The notes under the pieces: generated by a model
What the model was told of the DNA's origin: nothing
What the model saw: the letters and a program-made list of their open reading frames with translations, nothing else
Database searches by the model: none
Part shown: positions 1 through 7,948 of the stretch, piece by piece
How positions within the stretch are numbered: the stretch's first letter is position 1
How the letters are laid out: each line of letters starts with the position of its first letter
Assembly (NCBI GenBank): GCA_002395925.1
Contig: DGVM01000102.1
Span: 1 to 15,706, forward strand
From: Bacteroidales bacterium UBA4284
Lineage (GTDB): Bacteria; Bacteroidota; Bacteroidia; Bacteroidales; UBA932
Reading direction: 5' to 3'
DNA: 15,706 bases
Position numbers and translations under genes: made by a program

Positions 1-1332
1 ATCCGCCTGGCGACCCAGATCGGCTCCGGCCTGATGGGCGTGCTGTACATCCTGGATGAGCCTTCCATAGGCCTGCATCAGCGCGACAATCAGAAGCTGC
101 TCAGGACGCTCACCAACCTGCGCGACCTGGGCAACACCCTAATCGTGGTGGAGCATGACGAGGAGACACTGCGCAGCGCGGACTGGCTGGTGGACGTCGG
201 GCCCGGCGCCGGAGTGCTGGGCGGCGAAATCTGTTACAGCGGTCCCGCAGCCAAAGCCGCAGAGGCATCCACCATAACCTCTCAGTACCTGGCAGGCAAA
301 CGCAAGATAGACATTCCCGCCACGAGGCGGAAAGGCAACGGCAAGATGCTGACTATCAAGGGAGCAAGCGGCAACAACCTCAAGCACATCGACGTCAGTT
401 TCCCCCTTGGCTGCCTCATCGGCGTCGCCGGAGTATCGGGCAGCGGCAAATCATCGCTGGTCATAGAAACCCTCATGCCCATACTCAAAGGCAAATTCTA
501 TCACCTCAAGCAGAAGCCTCTCCCCTACGAGGGCATCGAAGGCCTGGAATTCATCGACAAGGTGATAGAAATAGACCAGAGCCCCATCGGACGCTCGCCA
601 AGGTCGAATCCCGCCACTTTTACCGGCGTATTCGACGATATACGCAAGCTCTTCGAGGAGACTCCCGACGCTAAGGTGCGCGGATTCAAGGCCGGGCGCT
701 TCTCCTTCAATGTCGCCGGAGGCCGCTGCGAGGAATGCAAAGGCGCAGGCATCAAACTGGTCGAGATGAATTTCCTGCCGTCGGTCAGCGTTACCTGCGA
801 GGCCTGCCGCGGGCATCGTTACAAAGAAGACACCCTGGCGGTCCACTACAAGGGCAAGAACATCAACGACGTCCTGGAGATGCCCATCAGCGAGGCGTAC
901 GAATTCTTTAAATCGCATCCCAAAATCGCCCCCAAGCTCAAGGCTCTCGTGGACGTGGGGCTCGGATACATCCATCTCGGGCAGTCGAGCGTAACCTTGT
1001 CGGGCGGCGAAAGCCAGCGGATGAAGCTTGCCGCCGAGTTGTTCCGCAAAGCGACCGGCAACACCCTCTACATGCTCGACGAGCCCACCACCGGACTGCA
1101 TTTCGAGGATATCAAGACCCTTCTGGAAGTGCTTCAGAAGATTGTAGATCAAGGGAATACCGTTATAATCATAGAGCACAACCCCGATATTCTCAAGAGT
1201 GTGGACTACATACTCGATATGGGACCGGAGGGAGGCCGCCGCGGCGGACTCGTAGTCGCCAAGGGCACTCCAGAGCAGATAGCAAAAGACCCGGAGTCTG
1301 TGACCGGGCCTTATCTAAAAGAAGTCTTGTAG
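1..1332 (+). CDS. uvrA: UvrA, excinuclease ABC subunit A (C-terminal half, 5' end outside window)
   Basis: ATPase that recognises DNA damage in nucleotide excision repair, acting as a dimer with UvrB in the cytoplasm. The frame is open from base 1 and gives 443 residues; E. coli UvrA has about 940, so roughly the first half is missing. The visible part starts inside the first ATPase, just after where its LSGGE signature should be, with Walker [10 protein letters not shown]. The second ATPase follows: P-loop [10 protein letters not shown] (bases about 433-462), the conserved [20 protein letters not shown] stretch, a zinc site CEEC...CEAC with the usual 19-residue spacing, signature LSGGESQR, Walker [13 protein letters not shown], and IIEHN switch histidine. 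All catalytic motifs are intact. It ends 9 bp from the stop of the convergent SGNH-hydrolase gene. Identity is near certain; whether the genome has further UvrA paralogues cannot be told here. Confidence 0.97.
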   Translation: MRLATQIGSGLMGVLYILDEPSIGLHQRDNQKLLRTLTNLRDLGNTLIVVEHDEETLRSADWLVDVGPGAGVLGGEICYSGPAAKAAEASTITSQYLAGKRKIDIPATRRKGNGKMLTIKGASGNNLKHIDVSFPLGCLIGVAGVSGSGKSSLVIETLMPILKGKFYHLKQKPLPYEGIEGLEFIDKVIEIDQSPIGRSPRSNPATFTGVFDDIRKLFEETPDAKVRGFKAGRFSFNVAGGRCEECKGAGIKLVEMNFLPSVSVTCEACRGHRYKEDTLAVHYKGKNINDVLEMPISEAYEFFKSHPKIAPKLKALVDVGLGYIHLGQSSVTLSGGESQRMKLAAELFRKATGNTLYMLDEPTTGLHFEDIKTLLEVLQKIVDQGNTVIIIEHNPDILKSVDYILDMGPEGGRRGGLVVAKGTPEQIAKDPESVTGPYLKEVL

Positions 1333-1341
1333 CGCAGTCTG

Positions 1342-2517
1342 CTACTTGATTCCGTACTTGGCGAGGATAGAGAGGATAGGCTTCTCTATTGATTTGAACC
1401 ACATATAGTAACCGTGGTCGTCGGGATGTGTGCCGTCAACGGAGTACTCGTGACGTCCCGAAGAATCCGCATTGGTCTGGATAAAGTACACGTCTGCATA
1501 CTTGGGATCCTTGAGGATAGTATCGAACAGCGTGCTTGCCATATCCTGCTTGGCCTGTTCGCTGGCGTCGTTGACGAGGTTGAAGTTGCGGCTTTCGCGG
1601 TAGATAGTCTGCTGGAATATAAGCGGTTTGCCCGGATGCGCCTCAATGATTCTGTCGATGAACGGTATAAGACGCTCCTTAATCATCTGCCAGCCGGGAT
1701 TCGAGAAGGTGTCGAAAACATAGGCGTCGGCCTCAACATCGGCGATAACGTCTGCAAAATAGGGCTGAAGCTTGCTGTTGCCGCTCATGCCGAATGCGAG
1801 AACCTCCATGCCTGTGGCACGTTCAAACTGCATGGGATAGCTCATGCCAGGACGGCTGGTGCTTATGCCATGGGTGAAGGAGGAACCGTGAAAGAGTATC
1901 TTTGACCTGAACTGGTTGGGCAGAGGACTTATGTATGAGCCCACGGTAACTCCGATCTTGCAAGACTCCACGGGAGTGTAGATAGGAAGATAGAGAAGAC
2001 ACTCCTTTACTCCCTGGGGCATGTTCTTTATGAGCACGAACTCTTCTTCGAGTTTCTGGTTATTGGTGGTACCAGATGCCGCCCAGAGCCATTGTCCCTT
2101 TTTGTCCTTAATGTAGAGGTCATAGCCCCTGTAGGATATACCCATGGTGTTGCGGGAATTGTAGAGCCGGCTCCACACTGTCTTTATGCTGATCGATGAA
2201 GAATTGGTGCTGAACGTGACGGCGAGTCCGGGAGAGCATATCGCCTGATACTGTTCACCTTTGGTCATACCCTTGTAACGGGTCGTATCGATACGCATAT
2301 ATGCCTTCGGTGTATCGGTGAACATCTTGCCGACAAGCCCCAGAGCCGAGGCTTCGGTGTAACTGTAAGTTGCGTCCTTGGGAGTCAAAGGGTTGTCGAT
2401 TACCGCCTGGAGTTTGGCGAAATGATCCTCATTGTACGCCTTGGTGACGTTGTAGAGTTTGGGACTGCACGATGCAGCAAAAACGAGAAGGAGAGAAAAA
2501 AGGAAAAATCTTTTCAT
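1342..2517 (-). CDS. SGNH/GDSL-type esterase lipoprotein with N-terminal GxDLY domain
   Basis: Predicted secreted hydrolase of 391 residues, probably an ester hydrolase acting on an acylated carbohydrate or similar envelope or dietary substrate. A signal peptide MKRFFLFSLLLVFAASC ends in lipobox AASC (Cys17), so it should be a lipoprotein. Residues 131-135 read GYDLY, the hallmark of the GxDLY domain that precedes many SGNH hydrolases of the Lipase_GDSL_3 type. The catalytic domain follows: block I GSSFTHG (211-217, nucleophile probably Ser213), GMSGNSKLQP (243-252, Gly246 oxyanion), DTFSN (269-273, Asn273 oxyanion), and block V DGTHPDDHG (361-369, Asp361/His364). All tetrad residues are present. 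It lies 24 bp downstream of the EamA gene, so it is probably the last gene of the macroglobulin operon. The fold call is strong; the substrate is unknown. Confidence 0.88.
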   Translation of the reverse strand: MKRFFLFSLLLVFAASCSPKLYNVTKAYNEDHFAKLQAVIDNPLTPKDATYSYTEASALGLVGKMFTDTPKAYMRIDTTRYKGMTKGEQYQAICSPGLAVTFSTNSSSISIKTVWSRLYNSRNTMGISYRGYDLYIKDKKGQWLWAASGTTNNQKLEEEFVLIKNMPQGVKECLLYLPIYTPVESCKIGVTVGSYISPLPNQFRSKILFHGSSFTHGISTSRPGMSYPMQFERATGMEVLAFGMSGNSKLQPYFADVIADVEADAYVFDTFSNPGWQMIKERLIPFIDRIIEAHPGKPLIFQQTIYRESRNFNLVNDASEQAKQDMASTLFDTILKDPKYADVYFIQTNADSSGRHEYSVDGTHPDDHGYYMWFKSIEKPILSILAKYGIK

Positions 2518-2541
2518 ATCCGCGATTAATTTGAACAGCTT

Positions 2542-3384
2542 CTAACTACCTATCAGCAATAATATTACACCGGCCGCCATAAGGAGCATGTTGAGTCCCT
2601 TCTCCTTTATGTTGGTTTCTTTGAAGAGTATGGCACCCAGTACGAAGGTGACGAGGACCGACGCCCTGCGGAGGACAGATATGACGCTCAGCATGGCTCC
2701 CGGCTCCTTAAGCGCGAAGAAATACAGCGCATCGGCTCCAGTAATCAGCAGGGCCACGGCCAGCAGGGTCCAGTCCCACTGGAATCTTTCAGATCTCCCT
2801 CGCAGGAGGCCTCTTACCATTATGCAAAGGGCAAGTATGGCAGTGATGAAGAGATTCGTCCAGCACTGCACGAACAGAGGCTCCATGCCCTGGATGATAT
2901 GCTTGTCGTAAAGGGCACTGGCAACCCCTGTGACCACCGAGATGCCCAGCCAGACAAAGCCGGCGCGGCGGACCTGCACGGTGCCGTCCTTGCGGCTGGT
3001 ACGGCCGAGAAGATACAGTGCTGCAAGCGCAAGTATTATACCCATCCACTGCATCCAGTTGAGCTTTTCTCCAAAGAGGATTATGGAAAACAGCACCACA
3101 AAAACGGGACGCGACCCCTTTACGGTACTTACGGTCGTAAGCGGCAGAAGCTTGAGTCCGGCCATGCCGCTTATCCAGGAAGCGGTAACCAGCACAGCCT
3201 TTAATGCGAGCTTGAGAAAATCCTCTGCCGGGCCCGGCCGGAAGAAGGGCGACACCAGCAGAGTGGAAAGAGCGGTCGCTACAAGAAGAACGGTGAACAC
3301 ACCGTTCTTCTGCAGCGCCTTCTTCTTGGCTACATCATATAGCCCGAGCAGTATGGCGGAAAGAACCGCCAGCAGAGTCCACAT
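2542..3384 (-). CDS. EamA/DMT-superfamily membrane transporter
   Basis: Inner-membrane protein of 280 residues, made almost entirely of hydrophobic segments: about ten helices in two repeats of five, the pattern of the drug/metabolite transporter superfamily. The first repeat begins WTLLAVLSAILLGLYDVAKKKAL and the second begins near GFVWLGISVVTGVASALYDKHI. Both have the internal-duplication look of EamA domains, and the ending helix is LLMAAGVILLLIGS. The ATG overlaps the stop of the upstream macroglobulin gene by one base (TAATG, 3382-3386), which favours translational coupling. Members export or import small metabolites such as amino acids, nucleosides or sugars, but the substrate here cannot be inferred. 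Its placement between a periplasmic or surface lipoprotein and an SGNH hydrolase hints at an envelope-related role without proving one. Confidence 0.85.
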   Translation of the reverse strand: MWTLLAVLSAILLGLYDVAKKKALQKNGVFTVLLVATALSTLLVSPFFRPGPAEDFLKLALKAVLVTASWISGMAGLKLLPLTTVSTVKGSRPVFVVLFSIILFGEKLNWMQWMGIILALAALYLLGRTSRKDGTVQVRRAGFVWLGISVVTGVASALYDKHIIQGMEPLFVQCWTNLFITAILALCIMVRGLLRGRSERFQWDWTLLAVALLITGADALYFFALKEPGAMLSVISVLRRASVLVTFVLGAILFKETNIKEKGLNMLLMAAGVILLLIGS

Positions 3385-6300
3385 TACTTGACTTCAATCC
3401 AGCGTCCGGGAACCAGGGCCTGCACTGTACCGTCGTACATGGCGCCGCAGCTTACGGCCGGCAGATAGAATCTGCCCGGATAAGTAGCAATGAGCCTGAT
3501 CTTTACATTTACGCTCCCGCCGGCTCCGAGGTCGAAGAAGCTATACACCCGGTCGTCCCTGAAGTCCTGGTAGTCTATGCCGGCAGGATAGCTGAACGAC
3601 GCCGAATTGAGCCTGTCGTTCTGAATTTCCAGGCCAGAGGGGAACTTGTGATTGAGGGCGATGTTCCTGATCGCGCTCTTGCCGGTATTGGTAACGGTCA
3701 CGTTGGCAACTACGGCACGCCCGCGGGAAAGAGTATCCACGCTAACTGCTGCGCCCTTGTCGTCGGTGTAGGAGACGGTCATCTTGAGCCTGTTGCTGAG
3801 GGGCTTCTCCTCCGAGGCTGCAGGAATTCCAGTGACGGAAGCAACCGCATAGAGATTGCCGGCAGAGTTGTTGGTAACCTTCACGCTGAGCTTGCCTTCG
3901 TCGGCTACGGAGAGGCTGCGGGTCTCCAGGCAGCGGCCTGCAGATATCTTCTCGTTCTTCGAGCCAACGCTATAGCTTGCGTTGACGGCTCCGGCGTTGG
4001 CCTGTGCATAGTCGCTGATTGCATAGAGTGCCCAGGCAGTTGACTGAGTGCTCATGTAGTAATCGCGGTTGTTGAGATGGGACGCAATCTCTTCCGCCAA
4101 CCGGAAGGCTTCTTCTTTGGCACCGGTAAGCATCATTGTCTTGAGTGCGACCGAGAGGTTGCGGTCCACGCTGCCGTAGGCCGTATATTCAGGGTCGGTG
4201 TACTTGAGAGGAGCGTACAGCTCTTTGGAGACGTTCTTCTTGCCGTCCACCGCATATGCCGCAGCAAGGAGCCATCCGGCGCTTGCGTCAAGCTGCTTCT
4301 TCTTTTCGCGCATGAGGTTCATGGCGCTCCTGTTGGGCTTGCCGGCACTTGCCAGTGCGAAGAGTCCGTAGGCTTTCGCAGCGGCGTCCTGCTTCTTGTC
4401 GGAGACCTCGCTGGATATCCAGCGTATCAGTTCTTTCTTGAGGTCGGCAGGAACCGCATATCCCTGGCTCTCGGCCTCCTGCATGAAGTGCAGGGCATAG
4501 GCGCTGCCGAAGAGGGACGAGTTGCTGGAGCCGGGCCAGTAGCTGAGGGAGCCGTCGGGACGGCGGAAGCTCTGCAGGCGTCGCAGGGTAGCCTCAACAT
4601 TGAAGCGGCTGCGCTCGCGAACCTTGTCGTCGCAGGTCATGATTTTGTCGAGATACAGCTGGGGGAAGGCGATGGACACCGTCTGCTCCACACAGCCGTA
4701 AGGGTACTGGAGGAGATACTTCAGGCGTCCGGCGAGGTCTATGGAAGGAATGGTGGAGAGTTCCAGCGTAGCGCTGTTGGTTCCGGGAGTTCCGAAAAGC
4801 TCTACCGGCAGTTCCTTGCTCTCCCCTGCCGCAAGCAGTATGCTCTTGGTGCGTGTTACCTCGGGGTTGGGGTTGTTGACATCTATTTCTATGTCGCTGA
4901 CGGACTTGTCGCCGGAGGTCTCGGCCATTGCCTTGATGTGGGCGATGCCGGTCTTGTCGAGCACTTTGACGGCGAAGTCAAACACTTCCTGTCCCTCTTT
5001 CTGAGAATCGACTTCGATGGACTCGCTGCCAATTACGGCAAGCTTGTCATCGGTCTTGATGGAAAGCTTGACCTTTCCGACACCCTTCTTCATGGTGAGC
5101 AGGGTAACGGGGACCTTGATGGTCTCGTCGATGTTGAGCGCCCTGGGCAGGCTTGCCTGTACCATGACGGGCTTGGTGACGGTTATTTCCTTGTCGAGGC
5201 TTCCCTGGGCACGGCCGTCGGTGGCAATCACCATGGCGCGCAGGGCACCGATGTACTGAGGGATGTCAACGCTGTGGCTTGCAGTCTTGCCGGCCTTGAG
5301 GGTGAAGGGGCCGAGGTAGGCCACGACCGGCTTGAAACGGCTGGCCTTCTGGGGCTTGACCACGGTTGCACTCTCCTCGTCGCCGCCGATTGCGAAGAGC
5401 TGCTCGATACGGCCGCCGTAAGCGCCGATGACGTCGTCGTAGAGATCCCAGGTGCGGACCCTGAGGGCTTCCTTGGCATAGAACGCTTTCCATGCGTCGG
5501 GAGTCTTATAGGAAGTGAGGCCAAGCAGGCCTTCATCCACGAGGGCCACTATATAGCTCATGGCCTTGCCGTTCTGCTCCTTGACCTTGAACTGAACGGT
5601 GGTCTCGGGCTTGACGTCGGAAGGTATGTCGATGACCGGCTCCAGATGGGAAGACTTGTCTTCCACATTGATGTTCTGAACGCCGTACATACGTATAGGA
5701 GCGTCGTTGAGAGTGGTCTTGTGAGGCTGTACCAGGGTCACGAAGGCATATACGTTGGGGAGCATTTCGGGAGTTATCTTGACCGTAAGCTCAGTAGAGC
5801 CCTCGGAGCATTCCACCCACTCCGTTCCAAGCAGGCGTCCTGCCTTCTCGATGGACAGCAGGGCACGGCTGCCGGCAGATGAGGGGATGGTGATCTTGGC
5901 CGTCTCGCCAACGGAGAACTTGTCTTTGTTGACGTTCATTGCAAGCCGTTTGGCAGCGCCGGAGTTGTCGGCGTCGCGGCTTCCGTAGTTCTCGTAAACT
6001 TCGCAGAGCATTGAGCTGGCGTGACCACCCTTCTCGTCGCTCACGCGGACGAAATACAGGCCGTCGGGAGCATTGGACCAGTCGTAGGAGAAGCTTCCCT
6101 GCCCGCTGTGGGTATTGATACGCTTTTCGAAGAGGAGTTCCTTGCTCTTGCCGGACATGTAGCTTGCGATCTGGTCGGAGGAGTTCCACCACCAGCTCCA
6201 GTCTACGTGATATACTTCCACATGCAGGTCGGACACGGAAACGGGCTTGCCGTCGGGTCCTACGGTCACGACATCGAACTTGTGGCTTTCGCCTGCCTTG

Positions 6301-7925
6301 AGGTATTCTTCACCCCAGGTCGTGGTATTCTGCTGCACCTTCATTCCGACGTATGTGTCGAACGGAGAGAGTTTCCAGCTGGACCAGCCGGTGGAGAATT
6401 CTCCCGAAGGCTCGAAGGCGCGCAGGGTGAATGCTGCATCGAGCATGCCGGGAATGCTGGTCAGGTTGAGGTCCATGCCGGTGTTGACGAAGCACTTGCC
6501 CTCTTCGTTGGTGCGCATGTCGCTGTAATAGCGGGTCTCGGAGGAGAAGGAGCGGGTGTCGTCCTTGAAATCGTAGGACTCGTATCCCTTGAACGCGGTG
6601 CGGGCCGATGAGAGCTCGATTTCGCCGTTGACCTTGAGGTCTGCGCCGGGAGCTCCGTAAAGCCAGTCAACGCCTATGGTGCCTACGCAGCTGGTCTTGG
6701 GGACGATCCAGGGATCGTCGAAGGAGAGCCTGACGTCGAGTTTGTTGGGCTTTACGGTCTCTATCTTGACGCCCTTGCTGAAAGTGCGTGAACCAATGTT
6801 CACCCTGACCGTCCAGAGTCCCGTAGGGGCATCGGAGTCGGTGACGAAGGGGAAATGGTAAATATGGCTGCCGTCGCTCTTTACAGTGAGCGTGCGGGTG
6901 ACCTGGCCGTCCGGATTGAGCAGCTGCGCGGTCACGGGATGTCCGACGGGGATGTCGCCGCCTTCCGACATGGTGATGGCGCTTACGTGCAGGGTATCGC
7001 CCGGACGCCAGACTCCGCGTTCTCCGAAGATAAACGCCTTGAGACCGCCGTAAGCAGTAGTGCCGCTTACATCGAATTCACTGGTGGACAGAGACTTCTC
7101 ATTCTTGAGAGCAAGATAGGCGCTGCCCCTGTCGGAGCTGGCCAGCACGTAGCTTCCGGTTTCGTCGGCCGGGAAGGTCACGCGGCCCGCATTGTCCGTC
7201 GTACCCTTGCCGAGTTCTTGCAGGACAGAGTCGTAAAGCTTGACTCGTACGCCCTTGAGAGGGGCTCCAGACAGGATGTCGGTGGCGAAAACCTCCCATT
7301 TGTTGTCGCCCTGCTTGGCTATGAGGGAAACATCTGTAGCGAGAAGGTAGGTATTGCGGACGTCGTAAGTCTCGTAATCACCGAAATAGGCGTCGCTGTC
7401 CCAGTAATCCTCCTCCACCAGGGGCTCGGTGCCGCGGATCTCCACATGATAGATTGCTCCGGGTTCCGGCTTGATGAGTTCGTCGAGGCTGATTGCATAA
7501 TTGCGGACGAGACGGATGTGAGGAGCGTCCGTCGAACCAAGCACAAGCGTGGTGTCGGCTATTATTTTTGCGACCTTGGAGAGATTGTACCGGGCCTCGT
7601 AAGAATCGAACTGCAGGAACTGCAGTATATTGCTGGTGAATATCTTGCGCACACGTACCCGCGCTCCGGCATATCCGGACGAGCAGAAAAGAAGGTCCAT
7701 ATTACCCGTGGAAGGAAGGATGCTGCCATTGCTGAGGAGCTTGATTTCCGGAGTCTCGGGAGCCTCGGAGGTCTCTTCCACTCCTTCGTAAGAAGGATAA
7801 GGAGACTCCTCGGAAACGCCGGATACGGCCGCATTGGACGACGAACCGGTACCGGTGGAATTGCCGCATGAGCTGACAAGCATTGCAGCACACAAAGCTG
7901 CGGGAAGTAATTTGGCAAGTTTCAT
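3384..7925 (-). CDS. Bacterial alpha-2-macroglobulin lipoprotein (YfhM-like) with intact thioester
   Basis: Large envelope protein of 1513 residues that is expected to trap attacking proteases. I take the ATG at 7925, which gives a lipoprotein signal MKLAKLLPAALCAAMLVSSC with lipobox Cys20; an in-frame ATG at 7985 would add 20 residues before the signal and run into pbpC. Residues 21-60 are a Ser/Gly/Glu-rich linker. A macroglobulin-like domain with DILSGAPLKGVRVKLYD lies near 210-275, RGVWRPGDTLH at 303-313, VALVDEGLLGL near 795, and the A2M core block YLGPFTLKAG...YIGALRAMVIATDG near 870-900. The thioester motif PYGCVEQ has Cys1078 and Gln1081, so covalent trapping should be possible, followed by the helical thioester domain and a C-terminal beta domain. 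It is divergent from pbpC, its usual genomic partner, and heads an operon with the EamA and SGNH genes. Confidence 0.95.
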   Translation of the reverse strand: MKLAKLLPAALCAAMLVSSCGNSTGTGSSSNAAVSGVSEESPYPSYEGVEETSEAPETPEIKLLSNGSILPSTGNMDLLFCSSGYAGARVRVRKIFTSNILQFLQFDSYEARYNLSKVAKIIADTTLVLGSTDAPHIRLVRNYAISLDELIKPEPGAIYHVEIRGTEPLVEEDYWDSDAYFGDYETYDVRNTYLLATDVSLIAKQGDNKWEVFATDILSGAPLKGVRVKLYDSVLQELGKGTTDNAGRVTFPADETGSYVLASSDRGSAYLALKNEKSLSTSEFDVSGTTAYGGLKAFIFGERGVWRPGDTLHVSAITMSEGGDIPVGHPVTAQLLNPDGQVTRTLTVKSDGSHIYHFPFVTDSDAPTGLWTVRVNIGSRTFSKGVKIETVKPNKLDVRLSFDDPWIVPKTSCVGTIGVDWLYGAPGADLKVNGEIELSSARTAFKGYESYDFKDDTRSFSSETRYYSDMRTNEEGKCFVNTGMDLNLTSIPGMLDAAFTLRAFEPSGEFSTGWSSWKLSPFDTYVGMKVQQNTTTWGEEYLKAGESHKFDVVTVGPDGKPVSVSDLHVEVYHVDWSWWWNSSDQIASYMSGKSKELLFEKRINTHSGQGSFSYDWSNAPDGLYFVRVSDEKGGHASSMLCEVYENYGSRDADNSGAAKRLAMNVNKDKFSVGETAKITIPSSAGSRALLSIEKAGRLLGTEWVECSEGSTELTVKITPEMLPNVYAFVTLVQPHKTTLNDAPIRMYGVQNINVEDKSSHLEPVIDIPSDVKPETTVQFKVKEQNGKAMSYIVALVDEGLLGLTSYKTPDAWKAFYAKEALRVRTWDLYDDVIGAYGGRIEQLFAIGGDEESATVVKPQKASRFKPVVAYLGPFTLKAGKTASHSVDIPQYIGALRAMVIATDGRAQGSLDKEITVTKPVMVQASLPRALNIDETIKVPVTLLTMKKGVGKVKLSIKTDDKLAVIGSESIEVDSQKEGQEVFDFAVKVLDKTGIAHIKAMAETSGDKSVSDIEIDVNNPNPEVTRTKSILLAAGESKELPVELFGTPGTNSATLELSTIPSIDLAGRLKYLLQYPYGCVEQTVSIAFPQLYLDKIMTCDDKVRERSRFNVEATLRRLQSFRRPDGSLSYWPGSSNSSLFGSAYALHFMQEAESQGYAVPADLKKELIRWISSEVSDKKQDAAAKAYGLFALASAGKPNRSAMNLMREKKKQLDASAGWLLAAAYAVDGKKNVSKELYAPLKYTDPEYTAYGSVDRNLSVALKTMMLTGAKEEAFRLAEEIASHLNNRDYYMSTQSTAWALYAISDYAQANAGAVNASYSVGSKNEKISAGRCLETRSLSVADEGKLSVKVTNNSAGNLYAVASVTGIPAASEEKPLSNRLKMTVSYTDDKGAAVSVDTLSRGRAVVANVTVTNTGKSAIRNIALNHKFPSGLEIQNDRLNSASFSYPAGIDYQDFRDDRVYSFFDLGAGGSVNVKIRLIATYPGRFYLPAVSCGAMYDGTVQALVPGRWIEVK

Positions 7926-7942
7926 AGAAATGAGTACTTTTG
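7911..7942 (+). promoter_or_regulatory. Putative Bacteroidota-type promoter for pbpC
   Basis: TTTG at 7911-7914 and TACTTTTG at 7935-7942 fit the -33 TTTG and -7 TAnnTTTG elements, separated by 20 bp. The -33 box lies inside the first codons of the macroglobulin gene. The -7 box ends only 6 bp before the pbpC ATG at 7949, so transcription would start at or within a few bases of the start codon, giving a leaderless or nearly leaderless mRNA. The box match is seen directly; its use is inferred. Confidence 0.5.
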
Positions 7943-7948
7943 TTACAG

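Noticed and set aside
181..192. Second and third EF-hand loops in the EF-hand protein (residues about 148-159 and 181-192)
   Set aside because: Key acidic positions are missing or shifted, so I count them only as degenerate look-alikes, not as calcium sites. The coordinates given here are residue numbers, not bases.
4077..5882. A 601-codon open frame on the plus strand opposite the macroglobulin gene
   Set aside because: It has no recognisable domain, its composition is that of an antisense frame in GC-rich DNA, and the opposite strand encodes a clear, complete alpha-2-macroglobulin through the whole stretch.
7940..7948. TTG at 7940 as start of pbpC
   Set aside because: It overlaps the predicted -7 box and adds only three residues; the ATG at 7949 is more likely.
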